The notes under the pieces: model-generated
Told to the model about the DNA's origin: nothing
The model's input: only the letters and a program-made list of their open reading frames with translations
The model's database searches: none
Shown here: one piece after another, positions 1 through 8,738 of the stretch
How positions within the stretch are numbered: the first letter of the stretch is position 1
How the letters are laid out: every line of letters begins with the position of its first letter
Origin: Arthrobacter gandavensis
Lineage (GTDB): Bacteria; Actinomycetota; Actinomycetes; Actinomycetales; Micrococcaceae
Direction of reading: 5' to 3'
Length of the DNA: 64,000 nt
NCBI RefSeq assembly: GCF_015355785.1
Contig: NZ_JADKYW010000005.1
Coordinates: forward strand, 277,864-341,863
Made by a program: the position numbers and the translations under genes

Positions 1-1
1 C

Positions 2-784
2 CGGGAACTGACCAACGTCAAGGACTCCGAAATCCGCCTGGCACGCCGCCGCATCGGCATGGTGTTCCAGCACGCCAACCTGATGGACTCGCGCACCGCG
101 GCGGCCAACATCGCCCATCCACTGGAGCTCGTTGGCGCCTCCAAGCGGGAAATCGAGCAGCGCGTGACCGAGCTGCTGGCACTGGTGGGACTGCAGGACT
201 TTGCCGGCGCCTACCCGGCCCAGCTCTCCGGTGGGCAGAAGCAGCGGGTCGGCATCGCCCGCGCCCTGGCCGCCCATCCGGACGTCCTGCTCTGCGACGA
301 GCCGACCTCGGCCCTGGATCCCCGGACGACGGATGAGATCCTGGACCTGATTTCGGAGCTGACCAACCGCCTGGAACTCACCGTCCTGATCATCACGCAC
401 GAGATGAATGTGGTGAAGCGGATCTGTGACTCGGTGTCGCTGCTCGAAGCCGGACGGGTGGTGGAACACGGGCCGCTGCAGGAAGTCGCCTCACACCTGG
501 GCGGACGGCTGGCCAAGGCCCTCATCCCCCTGCCTTCCACTCCCCCGGTGCCCGGTGGCCCCGTGGTGGAACTGCTGATGGTCGGAGAGCACGCAACCGA
601 GCCGGTGCTCTCCGGACTCACCCGGCGCTTCGACACGGACGTCAATGTCCTGGCCGGCAGCGTCGAAACCCTCTCGGGGCAGCGATTCGGAAGGCTTCGC
701 GTACAGCTTGATGAACGGATCGACATGGCTGCAGTCCGGACCTACCTGGCAGGCCAGGGCGTATCAGTGGAGGTGGCGGCATGA
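2..784 (+). CDS. metN: Methionine ABC transporter ATP-binding protein MetN (5' end outside window)
   Basis: The window opens inside this gene, so the true start and the Walker A motif are missing; the frame is open from base 2. It is the ATPase of the MetNIQ importer, which brings methionine into the cytoplasm. Visible are the Q-loop (MVFQH), the signature LSGGQ, Walker B followed by DEPTSALD, and the switch histidine in ITHE. After the ATPase core, the last ~75 residues match the C-terminal NIL/ACT-like domain by which MetN senses methionine in this family. The stop overlaps the metI start as ATGA, showing translational coupling. Any SAM riboswitch would lie upstream of the window. Confidence 0.95.
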   Translation, partial: RELTNVKDSEIRLARRRIGMVFQHANLMDSRTAAANIAHPLELVGASKREIEQRVTELLALVGLQDFAGAYPAQLSGGQKQRVGIARALAAHPDVLLCDEPTSALDPRTTDEILDLISELTNRLELTVLIITHEMNVVKRICDSVSLLEAGRVVEHGPLQEVASHLGGRLAKALIPLPSTPPVPGGPVVELLMVGEHATEPVLSGLTRRFDTDVNVLAGSVETLSGQRFGRLRVQLDERIDMAAVRTYLAGQGVSVEVAA

Positions 785-1584
785 ACCTGTTCGAAGAGCT
801 GGCCAACAATCCCGGCATCACGAAGGCCCTGCCCGAAGCGATCACCGACACCCTGCTCATGGTGGGGGTCTCCGGTTTCTTTACCGTGCTGATCGGCCTG
901 CCGCTGGGCATCTTCCTGCACACCTCCGCTCCCGGCGGGCTGCGGCCCATGCCGGTGACCAACCGGATCCTCTCCGACATCATCGTCAACATCACCCGGT
1001 CCATTCCGTTCGCGATCCTGATGGTGATCCTGATCCCCTTCTCCCGGATCGTCACGGGATCCTCGATTGGCCCGCTGGCTGCCTGTGTTCCGCTGAGCAT
1101 CGGCACCATACCGTTCTTTGCCCGGCTGGTTGAAACGTCACTGCGTGACGTGGCCGGCGGGAAGATCGACGCCGCCCTGGTCATGGGTTCCACCCGTATG
1201 CAGGTGATCCGCAAGGTCCTGATGCCCGAGGCGCTGCCGGGACTCGTCGCTGCCCTCACCACCACCCTGGTGACCCTGGTGGGCTACTCCGCCATGGCGG
1301 GTATTATCGGCGGCGGCGGACTGGGCCGGCTGGCGTACAACTACGGCGTACAGCGGTTCGACACGGCCGTCATGGTCGTCACGATCGTGATCATCGTGGC
1401 AATCGTCCAGATCATCCAGCTGGCCGGAGACTTCGCTGCCCGCCGCGTGGACCACCGGTCCGCAGCGGGTGCCGGCCGCCGCCGTCGTCGTTCGTCCCGC
1501 AGTGCCGTGACAGCCGCTACTGCCATGCCGGCCAGCGGTGCTGACGCCGCCCGGGGAACCGGGGACGAGCGAACCCGGGTCTAG
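781..1584 (+). CDS. metI: Methionine ABC transporter permease MetI
   Basis: Membrane subunit of the MetNIQ methionine importer, 267 aa against about 220 for the family. It has five or so hydrophobic segments and the EAA coupling loop region (EALPGLVAALTTTLV) followed by the MetI-typical GYSAMAGIIGGGGLG. The extra length is a basic and Ser/Ala-rich cytoplasmic tail after the last membrane helix (RRVDHRSAAGAGRRRRRSSR). The start ATG overlaps the metN stop. The gene is followed by a 122-base gap and then metQ on the same strand. Confidence 0.95.
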   Translation: MNLFEELANNPGITKALPEAITDTLLMVGVSGFFTVLIGLPLGIFLHTSAPGGLRPMPVTNRILSDIIVNITRSIPFAILMVILIPFSRIVTGSSIGPLAACVPLSIGTIPFFARLVETSLRDVAGGKIDAALVMGSTRMQVIRKVLMPEALPGLVAALTTTLVTLVGYSAMAGIIGGGGLGRLAYNYGVQRFDTAVMVVTIVIIVAIVQIIQLAGDFAARRVDHRSAAGAGRRRRRSSRSAVTAATAMPASGADAARGTGDERTRV

Positions 1585-1601
1585 GCCGGCAGCTAAGTTT
1601 T

Positions 1602-1626
1602 CCGTCCGCGCTCATCGCCCGGACGG
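1602..1626 (+). other. Small hairpin between metI and metQ
   Basis: CCGTCCG at 1602-1608 pairs with CGGACGG at 1620-1626 across an 11-base loop. No T-run follows, so it is not a classic terminator. It may stabilise transcripts or set the metNI to metQ ratio. Confidence 0.3.
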
Positions 1627-1706
1627 GACCTGCAGCCAGTAGCCGCTAGCTGCACAACAGCCTGCCTGTGAGTCACTGGCAGGACTTTCGAAAGGAAACG
1701 CATCCG

Positions 1707-2546
1707 ATGCGGAAAGCATTTTCACTCGTGGCCACCGGCGTGGCCGCGGCTCTGGCGCTGACGGCTTGCGGGGGTTCCGAATCCTCCTCCAGCGCTGTTG
1801 AGAGCCTCGATCCCGCCAACCCGGTCACCCTGACTGTCGGCGCCAGCCCGCAGCCGCACGCCGTCATCCTGGAATACGTGGCGGACAACCTGGCGGCCGA
1901 TGCCGGACTGGACCTCGAAGTAGTTCCCTTTGATGACTATGTGACGCCGAACATTGCGCTGGACGACGGCTCAATCGACGCCAACTACTTCCAGCACCTT
2001 TCCTACCTTGAGGCCCAGATCGCTGACCAGGGCTACGACTTCGAGCACGGCGAAGGCATCCACATTGAGCCCTACGCCGTGTTCAGTGAAAAGCATGAGG
2101 ATATGGCCGACGTCGAAGACGGCGCCCGGGTTGCCATCACCAACGACCCGTCCAACCAGGCCCGGGCATTGGCCCTGCTTGAGGACGCCGGCCTCCTGAA
2201 GGACGTTCCGGAAGACGCCTCGGTCATCTCCCTGACCGATGAGCAGAACCCGATGAAGCTGGACTTCGTGGAGAACCAGGCTGAGCTGCTGGTGAACGAC
2301 CTCTCCGACCCCACCGTGGACCTGGCCATCATCAACGGCAACTACATCCTTGATGCCGGGCTGAACACTGATGACGCCCTGCTGGTGGAGTCCCTGGACA
2401 ACAACCCGTACGCCAACCTGCTTGCCTGGAAGACCGGCAGCAAGGACGCACGGATCGACAAGCTCGAAGAGCTGCTGCATTCCCCGGAGGTCAAGGCCTT
2501 CATCGAAGAGCAGTGGCCGAACGGTGACGTGACTCCGGCCTTCTAG
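1707..2546 (+). CDS. metQ: Methionine-binding lipoprotein MetQ
   Basis: Substrate-binding lipoprotein of the MetNIQ system, 279 aa, of the NlpA/MetQ family. I place the start at ATG 1707 rather than the in-frame GTG at 1668, because GAAAGGAAA lies 9-17 bases upstream and a normal lipoprotein signal follows: MRK, a hydrophobic stretch, then the lipobox LTAC with Cys21. The mature protein would be anchored on the outer face of the membrane. Family signatures include the stretch DYVTPNIALDDGSIDANYFQH. The gene ends just before a conserved repeat hairpin at 2563. Confidence 0.95.
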   Translation: MRKAFSLVATGVAAALALTACGGSESSSSAVESLDPANPVTLTVGASPQPHAVILEYVADNLAADAGLDLEVVPFDDYVTPNIALDDGSIDANYFQHLSYLEAQIADQGYDFEHGEGIHIEPYAVFSEKHEDMADVEDGARVAITNDPSNQARALALLEDAGLLKDVPEDASVISLTDEQNPMKLDFVENQAELLVNDLSDPTVDLAIINGNYILDAGLNTDDALLVESLDNNPYANLLAWKTGSKDARIDKLEELLHSPEVKAFIEEQWPNGDVTPAF

Positions 2547-2562
2547 CCCGGCCCCTCCTCAT

Positions 2563-2619
2563 CGAGATGACAGAAACTGCCCGTATCCGTCCCGGATACG
2601 GGCAGTTTCTGTAATCTCG
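2563..2619. terminator. Repeat hairpin, copy 1 (after metQ)
   Basis: Outer arms CGAGAT (2563-2568) and ATCTCG (2614-2619) enclose an 18-bp perfect stem: CAGAAACTGCCCGTATCC (2571-2588) with its complement at 2594-2611, loop GTCCC. It lies between two genes of the same orientation, 16 bases after the metQ stop. The core recurs at 4451, 24822 and 39329, so I read it as a dispersed repeat acting as transcription terminator. Confidence 0.75.
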
Positions 2620-2681
2620 GGAGTTCAAACTGACGGCAGCGGAGCTAGCATGATGTCCACTGCCGATTGGGAGGTGGTCGA

Positions 2682-3626
2682 ATGCCGCCGGTCATAGAAA
2701 CCCACGCCCTGACGAAGCGCTACGGGTCCCGCCCGGCCGTGGACTCCTTGGACCTGAGCGTCCCGCCGGGATGCGTCTTTGGGCTGATCGGTCCCAACGG
2801 CTCCGGCAAGACCACTACCCTGCGGATGCTTCTGGACATCATCCGGCCCTCTTCGGGCCGGGCACTTGTCCTGGGAGTTGCGCCACGGGCCGGGGGCCCG
2901 GCCCTGCGCCGCCGAATCGGCTACGTTCCCGGAGACCTCCGCCTCAACGGCAGGGCCCGGGGCCGGACACTGCTGGAGCACTTCGCGCAGATCAGCGCAC
3001 CGGTTCCTGCCGGACGCATGGAAACCCTCTCAGAACGTCTGGGCCTGGACCTTTCCCGGCCGGTACGCACCCTGTCCAAGGGCAACCGGCAAAAACTGGG
3101 CCTGGTACAGGCCTTCATGCATGATCCGGATCTGCTGGTCCTTGACGAGCCCACCAGCGGACTCGATCCGCTGGTCCAGCGCGAGTTCCTGGAAATGGTT
3201 GCCGAGGCACGGACCGCCGGCCGCAGCGTCCTGCTCAGCTCCCATGTGCTGAGTGAAATCCAGCAAAGCGCTGACCAGGTTGCCGTCCTGTCCCAAGGCA
3301 AAGTGGTGGCCCAGGGCGACGTAGCTTCCCTGCGCCTGAACCGCCTGCGCCATGTGAGGGCATCGCTGGCAGCTGCCCGTGGAACGGACCCGACGCTGGA
3401 AGACGAACTCGCTGCCGCGGGACTGCAGGGAACCGTGACCTGGCAGGAGGGAACCGCCCGTGTCAGGGGCACGCTCGACGGCGGCGTCGATGCCTTCGTC
3501 AAGCTGCTCGCCCGGTACCGGATACTGGACCTGTCGGTGGAAGAGCCCGACCTCGAGGAATCAGTGCTGCGGCTGTACGGCGGACCCGACTCCGCTGCCG
3601 GGGACGTGCGGAAGGGTCCGGAATGA
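2682..3626 (+). CDS. ABC transporter ATP-binding protein (ABC-2 exporter type)
   Basis: Cytoplasmic ATPase of 314 aa. Start chosen at ATG 2682 because GGGAGG lies 8-13 bases upstream; a longer TTG start at 2667 would bury that site. Walker A is GPNGSGKTT (residues 37-45), the signature is the variant LSKGNRQKLGL, Walker B is LLVLDEPTSGLDP, and the switch histidine lies in SSHVLSE. The Q-loop reads YVPGD, lacking a glutamine, as in the drug or lipid exporter subgroup with LPGDL-type loops. A C-terminal ~90-residue domain follows. It overlaps the permease gene by ATGA and must work with it; the substrate cannot be told from sequence. Confidence 0.88.
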   Translation: MPPVIETHALTKRYGSRPAVDSLDLSVPPGCVFGLIGPNGSGKTTTLRMLLDIIRPSSGRALVLGVAPRAGGPALRRRIGYVPGDLRLNGRARGRTLLEHFAQISAPVPAGRMETLSERLGLDLSRPVRTLSKGNRQKLGLVQAFMHDPDLLVLDEPTSGLDPLVQREFLEMVAEARTAGRSVLLSSHVLSEIQQSADQVAVLSQGKVVAQGDVASLRLNRLRHVRASLAAARGTDPTLEDELAAAGLQGTVTWQEGTARVRGTLDGGVDAFVKLLARYRILDLSVEEPDLEESVLRLYGGPDSAAGDVRKGPE

Positions 3627-4441
3627 GCCCGCAGGCGACGTTCACGCCGAAACCGCTGCCGGTCTTCCGCAGGGCGGTCATCGATTCGTGGCGCTCCACG
3701 CTCATCTGGACCCTGGCCCTTGCAGCCGTGCTGCTGCTGTACCTGCCGCTCTATCCCTCCATGAACGGCGCCGACATGCGCAGCCTGATCAGTTCGCTTC
3801 CGCCCGAACTGGTCAATGCCCTCGGCTACGAGGACATCCTCTCGGGTCCGGGGTATGTCCAGGCGACGTTTTTCGGGCTGCTGGGGTTCGTTCTTATCAC
3901 TGCTGCAGCCGTGTCCTGGGGAAGCACGGCGATTGCGGGCGCAGAAGAGTCCGGACGGCTGGAGCTGGTCCTCTCCCACGGCGTCGGCAGGGTTCGGTAC
4001 GCCGTGGAATCTGCGCTGGGGATCCTGGTGAGGCTTCTCTGGTTCGCCGTGGCCACGACGGCAGTGGTGCTTGCCCTCAGCGGCCCCTCCGAGCTTGGAC
4101 TGGGGGCGGCACACGTCCTGGCAGCGGAGGCGGCGTGGCTGGGACTGGGTTATCTTGCCGGCAGCATCGCGATGGCAACAGGTTCCCTCACCGGCCGGCG
4201 GACCGCTGCCCTGGGCGCCGGCGCCGGTGTGGCCGCGGCGGGATACGTGATGAACGCGCTGGCGAACCAGAACGCGGATCTGGACTGGCTGCGGAACTTT
4301 TCGCCCTTTTCCTGGGCCTACCGGAACGATCCGCTGGCGGACGGCTTCGATTTTCCCGGATTGGGACTGATCGCAGGTGCCTGCGTCCTCTTCACGGCGC
4401 TGGCGGTGTGGGCGCTGAACCGGAGGGATGTCCTGGGCTAG
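3623..4441 (+). CDS. ABC-2 type exporter permease
   Basis: Integral membrane partner of the preceding ATPase, 272 aa with about six hydrophobic segments (first at residues 28-45, last at 248-265). After the first helix comes an extracytoplasmic stretch with LISSLPPELVNALGY, seen in ABC-2 permeases of the actinobacterial exporter group. The start codon overlaps the ATPase stop by four bases. The gene converges on hemL, with a conserved repeat hairpin between them. Substrate unknown; antibiotic or lipid export is the usual annotation for relatives. Confidence 0.85.
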   Translation: MSPQATFTPKPLPVFRRAVIDSWRSTLIWTLALAAVLLLYLPLYPSMNGADMRSLISSLPPELVNALGYEDILSGPGYVQATFFGLLGFVLITAAAVSWGSTAIAGAEESGRLELVLSHGVGRVRYAVESALGILVRLLWFAVATTAVVLALSGPSELGLGAAHVLAAEAAWLGLGYLAGSIAMATGSLTGRRTAALGAGAGVAAAGYVMNALANQNADLDWLRNFSPFSWAYRNDPLADGFDFPGLGLIAGACVLFTALAVWALNRRDVLG

Positions 4442-4450
4442 GTACTCCAT

Positions 4451-4506
4451 CGAGATGACAGAAACTGCCCGTATCGGTGCTGATACGGGCAGTTTCTGTT
4501 ATCTCG
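4451..4506. terminator. Repeat hairpin, copy 2 (between exporter and hemL)
   Basis: CGAGAT (4451-4456) and ATCTCG (4501-4506) flank a 17-bp perfect stem, CAGAAACTGCCCGTATC (4459-4475) with its complement at 4482-4498, loop GGTGCT. It sits between convergent genes and, being symmetrical, could stop transcription from both sides. Confidence 0.75.
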
Positions 4507-4527
4507 ATAAGGGAGGCAGAGGGGCCC

Positions 4528-5844
4528 CTACGGCTGGGCGGCCGCCGCAGCTTTCGCGGCACCCGGCAGGGCAGCCAGGATGCGGTCCATCGCGGCGTCG
4601 TCGTGCGCGCCGGAGAGGAACCAGGCTTCGAAGACGGACGGCGGCAGGTATACCCCGGAGTCCAGCATCGAGTGGAAGAACGGCTTGAACCGGAATGCGT
4701 CCTGGGCCAGTGCGTCGGCGTAGTCATGCACACCATGCTCCGCAGTTCCGAAGGCGATGCTGAACAGGTTTCCGGCTCGCTGGACGCTGTGGTTCACTCC
4801 CTCAGCGGAGAGGGCGTCGGAGACGGCCTGGGACAGCTGGGCGGAGCGGGCATCGATGTTCGCGTAGACCTCGGAAGTCGCCGCGGTGAGCGTCGCGACG
4901 CCGGCGGCCATGGCGATCGGGTTTCCGGACAACGTGCCGGCCTGGTAGACGGGGCCCAGCGGCGCCAGGTATTCCATGACGTCCCCGCGCCCGCCGAGGG
5001 CAGCCACGGGCATGCCGCCGCCAATGACCTTGCCGAAGGTGTACAGGTCCGGAGCCCAGCCTTCCTGCTGCCCGGTCAGTCCCCAGTAACCGGCAGGCGA
5101 GGTGCGGAAACCGGTGAGGACTTCATCCAGGATCAGCAGTGCGCCGTGGGAGGTGGTGATGCGGGACAGGGCGGCGTTGAAGCCCTCCGCCGGTGTGACC
5201 ACGCCCATGTTGGCAGGTGCCGCTTCGGTGATGACGGCGGCGATGTTCGCCCCGTGCTCGGCGAAGGCTGCCTCCACGGCAGCGACGTCGTTGTACGGCA
5301 GCACCAGGGTTTCCGCCGCGGTAGCTGCGGTAACGCCGGCGGAGCCCGGAAGGGCCAGTGTGGCGACGCCGGATCCCGCTGAAGCCAGCAGTCCGTCGAG
5401 GTGCCCGTGGTAGCAGCCGGCGAACTTGATGACCAGGTTCCGCCCGGTGAAGCCGCGGGCCAGGCGGACCGCCGTCATAGTGGCTTCGGTCCCGGTGGAG
5501 ACCATGCGCAGCCGCTCAACGGGCTTCACGCGGTCCATCACCAGGGCTGCCAGTTCGGCCTCTGCCGGGGTGGAGGCGCCGAAAGAGAGCCCGCGGTCGA
5601 CGGCGGCATGCACGGCCGCGAGGACGTCCGGGTGGGAATGGCCCACCAGGGCAGGGCCCCAGGAGCAGACGAGGTCCACGTATTCGCGGCCCTCGGAGTC
5701 GGTGACATACGGGCCCTTGGCCGAAACCAGGAAGCGCGGGGTACCGCCGACGGACCCGAACGCGCGCACGGGTGAATTCACGCCGCCGGGCATCAGGGCA
5801 CGGGCACGGTCAAAAAGCTCTTCGGAGGAGACAGTCTGGGTCAT
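4528..5844 (-). CDS. hemL: Glutamate-1-semialdehyde 2,1-aminomutase
   Basis: PLP-dependent enzyme that turns glutamate-1-semialdehyde into 5-aminolevulinate, the second step of C5-pathway tetrapyrrole synthesis. It has 438 aa, normal for the family. The PLP lysine is K272 in [10 protein letters not shown], and the aspartate that binds the pyridine nitrogen is D240 in [11 protein letters not shown]. It is the last gene of the minus-strand hem operon: its ATG overlaps the hemB stop by one base (TAATG), so it is probably translated by coupling. The gene ends 22 bases from the repeat hairpin at 4451-4506. Confidence 0.97.
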   Translation of the reverse strand: MTQTVSSEELFDRARALMPGGVNSPVRAFGSVGGTPRFLVSAKGPYVTDSEGREYVDLVCSWGPALVGHSHPDVLAAVHAAVDRGLSFGASTPAEAELAALVMDRVKPVERLRMVSTGTEATMTAVRLARGFTGRNLVIKFAGCYHGHLDGLLASAGSGVATLALPGSAGVTAATAAETLVLPYNDVAAVEAAFAEHGANIAAVITEAAPANMGVVTPAEGFNAALSRITTSHGALLILDEVLTGFRTSPAGYWGLTGQQEGWAPDLYTFGKVIGGGMPVAALGGRGDVMEYLAPLGPVYQAGTLSGNPIAMAAGVATLTAATSEVYANIDARSAQLSQAVSDALSAEGVNHSVQRAGNLFSIAFGTAEHGVHDYADALAQDAFRFKPFFHSMLDSGVYLPPSVFEAWFLSGAHDDAAMDRILAALPGAAKAAAAAQP

Positions 5845-6827
5845 TACTTGCTTTCCTTCAGCCAGGCGGCCAGCTCGGCAGCCCAGTACGTGAGAATGAT
5901 GTTGGCGCCGGCACGCTTGATGCCGAGGACGGATTCTTCGATGGCGCGGCGGCGGTCGATCCAGCCGTTCGCTGCCGCAGCTTCGATCATCGCGTATTCA
6001 CCCGAGATCTGGTAAGCCGCTACGGGAACCGGGGACATTGCGGCGACGTCGGCGAGGATGTCCAGGTAACTCATCGCGGGCTTGACCATGACCATGTCCG
6101 CGCCCTCTTCAAGGTCCAACTCCACTTCCAGCAGGGCTTCGCGCCGGTTGGCGGCGTCCATCTGGTAGGTCCGGCGGTCACCCTTCAGCTGCGAGTCCAC
6201 TGCTTCGCGGAAGGGCCCGTAGAACGCGGAAGCGTACTTTGCCGCATATGCGATCACTGAGACATCCTGGAAGCCGGCGTCGTCAAGTGCCTGGCGGATC
6301 ACGGCCACCTGGCCGTCCATCATGCCGGACGGGCCCAGCACGTGGGCTCCGGCGCGCGCCTGCTCCACGGCCATCCGGCCGTAGATCTCAAGGGTTGTGT
6401 CATTGTCCACGACGCCGTTCTCATCCAGCACGCCGCAGTGTCCGTGGTCCGTGAATTCATCGAGGCAGACGTCGCTCATGACCACCAGGTCGTCGCCCAC
6501 TTCGGCACGGACGTCCGCAATGGCCCTGTTCAGCACGCCGTTCGGATCCGTTCCGGCGCTGCCTGCGGCGTCGCGTTCGGCCGGGATGCCGAAGAGCATG
6601 ATGCCGCCGACGCCGAGTTCCACCGCCTCGGCAGCGGCGCGCTTCAGGGTCTCGGTGGTGTGCTGCACCACGCCGGGCATCGAGGTGATGGGGTTGGGCT
6701 CGGTCAGGCCTTGGCGGATGAAGGCCGGAAGCACGAGCTCGGCCGGGTCCAGGCGGTATTCGGCGGTCATCCGCCGCATGGCCGGCGTGGTCCGCAGCCG
6801 GCGGGGGCGGTGCTGGGGGAAGCTCAT
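5844..6827 (-). CDS. hemB: Delta-aminolevulinic acid dehydratase (porphobilinogen synthase)
   Basis: Condenses two 5-aminolevulinate molecules to porphobilinogen. It has 327 aa, with Schiff-base lysines K197 (AAKYAS) and K249 ([10 protein letters not shown]). The metal-site segment reads C121-L-D123-E-F-T-D-H-G-H-C131. It therefore keeps two of the three cysteines of zinc enzymes, with an aspartate in the middle position, a mixed pattern I believe is common in actinobacteria. It overlaps hemD upstream (ATGA) and hemL downstream (TAATG). Confidence 0.97.
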   Translation of the reverse strand: MSFPQHRPRRLRTTPAMRRMTAEYRLDPAELVLPAFIRQGLTEPNPITSMPGVVQHTTETLKRAAAEAVELGVGGIMLFGIPAERDAAGSAGTDPNGVLNRAIADVRAEVGDDLVVMSDVCLDEFTDHGHCGVLDENGVVDNDTTLEIYGRMAVEQARAGAHVLGPSGMMDGQVAVIRQALDDAGFQDVSVIAYAAKYASAFYGPFREAVDSQLKGDRRTYQMDAANRREALLEVELDLEEGADMVMVKPAMSYLDILADVAAMSPVPVAAYQISGEYAMIEAAAANGWIDRRRAIEESVLGIKRAGANIILTYWAAELAAWLKESK

Positions 6828-7765
6828 GGCTGTTCTCTGCCTTCCGGGTCGGGGTGTTGAAAATTCGGGGCGGCAAGTGCCGCTTCGACGGCGTCGGCTA
6901 TTCCGGCGGGAGTGGGGTGCTCCGCCGTAGCGGCAGCGGGATGGCCCAGGCCGGCCAGCTCCGCAGCCGTCGGATCTCCGATGGCGACGAGCAGGGCGGT
7001 TCCGGGCGGCCGGGCATCGCGGACAAACCGTCTGGCGGTGCTCGGGGAAGTGACGACGGCGGCGTGGGGACGGGCGGCTTCGGCGCCGCTTCCCGCCGCG
7101 GTCCAGGAGCGGTAATCCGCCGGGGCCAGCAGCTCCTCGCCGGGAGCACTTCCCCGCGGCATGATCCGCCGGTCATCGGGAGCCGGGTAGTCCACGGTTT
7201 CATAAGCGGGCACGGCAACGACGTCCCAACCGGCAGCGGCCAGCCGGGTTCGCAGGAACGGACTGGCGATATTTGCCTGCGGCAGGAATATCCGGTTCCG
7301 TCCAGCGCCCGGGGCCGGCCAGATCGCAGCCAGACCGCGGGCGGACTGGTCCCTGGAGGGAAGCAGATCCGGAGTAATTCCGGCGGCTTTCAGCGCACGG
7401 CTGGTGCCCAGGCCGACTGCCGCCACCGAGGTGCCGCGGCAGAGCACGGCCAGTGAGCTGCCGGCAGCGTCGGCTACGGTGCCCAGGGCCTGCACGGTGG
7501 TCGCGGAGGTAACAATGATCCAGTCGAACTCCCCGCGTCCAAGGCCGTGCAGGCCTGCGGACATCGGTTCGGTGTCCGCAGGCCGCTGGAAATCGATCAG
7601 GGGCATCAGCCGCACCCGTGCTCCACGGGAGCGCAGCTCCCCTGCCATGGGTCCGGCACGGTCCGGGGAACGCAGCAGTACTACGTCCGTGCCGGCCAGG
7701 CTCCCCGCCGGGCGGGTTCCGGGTCCGGCTGCGAACGGAGTGTCCCTGCTGCTGTCTCCGGTCAT
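6824..7765 (-). CDS. hemD: Uroporphyrinogen-III synthase
   Basis: Closes and inverts ring D of hydroxymethylbilane to give uroporphyrinogen III. The family is poorly conserved. Recognition rests on the N-terminal [33 protein letters not shown], the [12 protein letters not shown] segment, the [11 protein letters not shown] segment, and the position between hemC and hemB. The open frame runs back to 8059, but that part is antisense to hemC codons. I start at ATG 7765, 19 bases after the hemC stop with GGGGA upstream, giving 313 aa. The stop overlaps hemB by ATGA. A Pro-rich tail closes the protein. Confidence 0.9.
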   Translation of the reverse strand: MTGDSSRDTPFAAGPGTRPAGSLAGTDVVLLRSPDRAGPMAGELRSRGARVRLMPLIDFQRPADTEPMSAGLHGLGRGEFDWIIVTSATTVQALGTVADAAGSSLAVLCRGTSVAAVGLGTSRALKAAGITPDLLPSRDQSARGLAAIWPAPGAGRNRIFLPQANIASPFLRTRLAAAGWDVVAVPAYETVDYPAPDDRRIMPRGSAPGEELLAPADYRSWTAAGSGAEAARPHAAVVTSPSTARRFVRDARPPGTALLVAIGDPTAAELAGLGHPAAATAEHPTPAGIADAVEAALAAPNFQHPDPEGREQP

Positions 7766-7784
7766 CCGTACGGTCCCCGGCTGC

Positions 7785-8738
7785 TTAGGACGCCAGCTCG
7801 GTGAGGTCCGCTGCGCCTGCTGCCAGGAGCTCTTCGGCCATCCGGATGCCGAGGGCGCGTGCGCCGTCTTCATCTGCCTGCGAGGTCGAGGAGTATCGGC
7901 GCAGCACCTGGGTTCCGTCGTCACTGCAGACCACGGCTTCGAGGGCAAGGCCCTGGTCGGTGACCCGGGCCAGTGCACCGATCGGCGCGGTGCAGCCGGC
8001 TTCAAGGCGCTGTAGAAGTGACCGTTCCGCAGTGACGGCCATCCGGCTCGCGGAATCATCGTAGGCCGCCAGCGCCCGGCTCAGCGGGCCTTCGGCGGCG
8101 TCTGCGGTGCGGCACTCAACGGCCAGCGCCCCCTGCCCCGGTGCCGGCAGCATGACTGACGGGTCCAGGAACTCGGAGACCATGTCCAGGCGCCCCAGGC
8201 GGCTGAGTCCGGCGGCTGCCAGCACGACGGCGTCGAGGTCACCGGGTGCGCCCTCCACCAGCCCGGCCACCCGGCCCAGGCGGGTGTCCACGTTGCCGCG
8301 GATGTCGATGATTTCCAGGTCCGGGCGCGCGGCCCGCAGCTGCGCGGCACGCCGGGGTGAGCCGGTGCCGATCTTCGAACCTGCGGGCAGCTCGGCCAGC
8401 GTCAGGGAATCCCGTGCGCAGAGTGCATCGCGCACGTCCACCCGTGACGGAATGGCTCCGATGATGAGTCCGTCAGCTTCAGCGGTGGGCAGGTCCTTCA
8501 GGGAATGCACGGCGACGTCGCAGTCCCCGGCGAGAAGGGATTCCCGCAGCGCGGCCACGAAGACACCCGTTCCACCGATTTGGGACAGGGCAGCCCGGTT
8601 CACGTCACCTTCGGTCCGGACCCGGACGAGGTCCACGTCGAAACCGCCCAGGTCTGCCAGCGTGTTGGCCACCGTGGTGGTCTGGGTGACGGCGAGGGCG
8701 GAGCCGCGGGTGCCAATCAGCACCGGCGAATGCGCCAC
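7785..8738 (-). CDS. hemC: Hydroxymethylbilane synthase (porphobilinogen deaminase)
   Basis: Polymerises four porphobilinogens into hydroxymethylbilane. I start at GTG 8738, which shares one base with the hemH stop (TAGTG) and gives MAHSPVLIGTRGSALA, the canonical N-terminus, and 317 aa. The longer frame to 8831 would add residues with no family match. The dipyrromethane-cofactor cysteine is C249 in LEAGCTAPIG, and the catalytic aspartate is D82 in HSLKDLPT. The substrate-binding arginine segment TGSPRRAAQL is intact. Confidence 0.96.
   Translation of the reverse strand: MAHSPVLIGTRGSALAVTQTTTVANTLADLGGFDVDLVRVRTEGDVNRAALSQIGGTGVFVAALRESLLAGDCDVAVHSLKDLPTAEADGLIIGAIPSRVDVRDALCARDSLTLAELPAGSKIGTGSPRRAAQLRAARPDLEIIDIRGNVDTRLGRVAGLVEGAPGDLDAVVLAAAGLSRLGRLDMVSEFLDPSVMLPAPGQGALAVECRTADAAEGPLSRALAAYDDSASRMAVTAERSLLQRLEAGCTAPIGALARVTDQGLALEAVVCSDDGTQVLRRYSSTSQADEDGARALGIRMAEELLAAGAADLTELAS

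Noticed and set aside
2921-4450. 509-codon open frame antisense to the ABC exporter genes
   Set aside because: It covers two well-supported genes on the other strand, is rich in Arg/Ser/Gln/Gly with no recognisable domain, and long antisense frames are expected at this GC content.
7766-8059. N-terminal extension of hemD to 411 aa
   Set aside because: The extra part lies over hemC codons in another frame and has shadow-type composition. ATG 7765 gives a normal uroporphyrinogen-III synthase.
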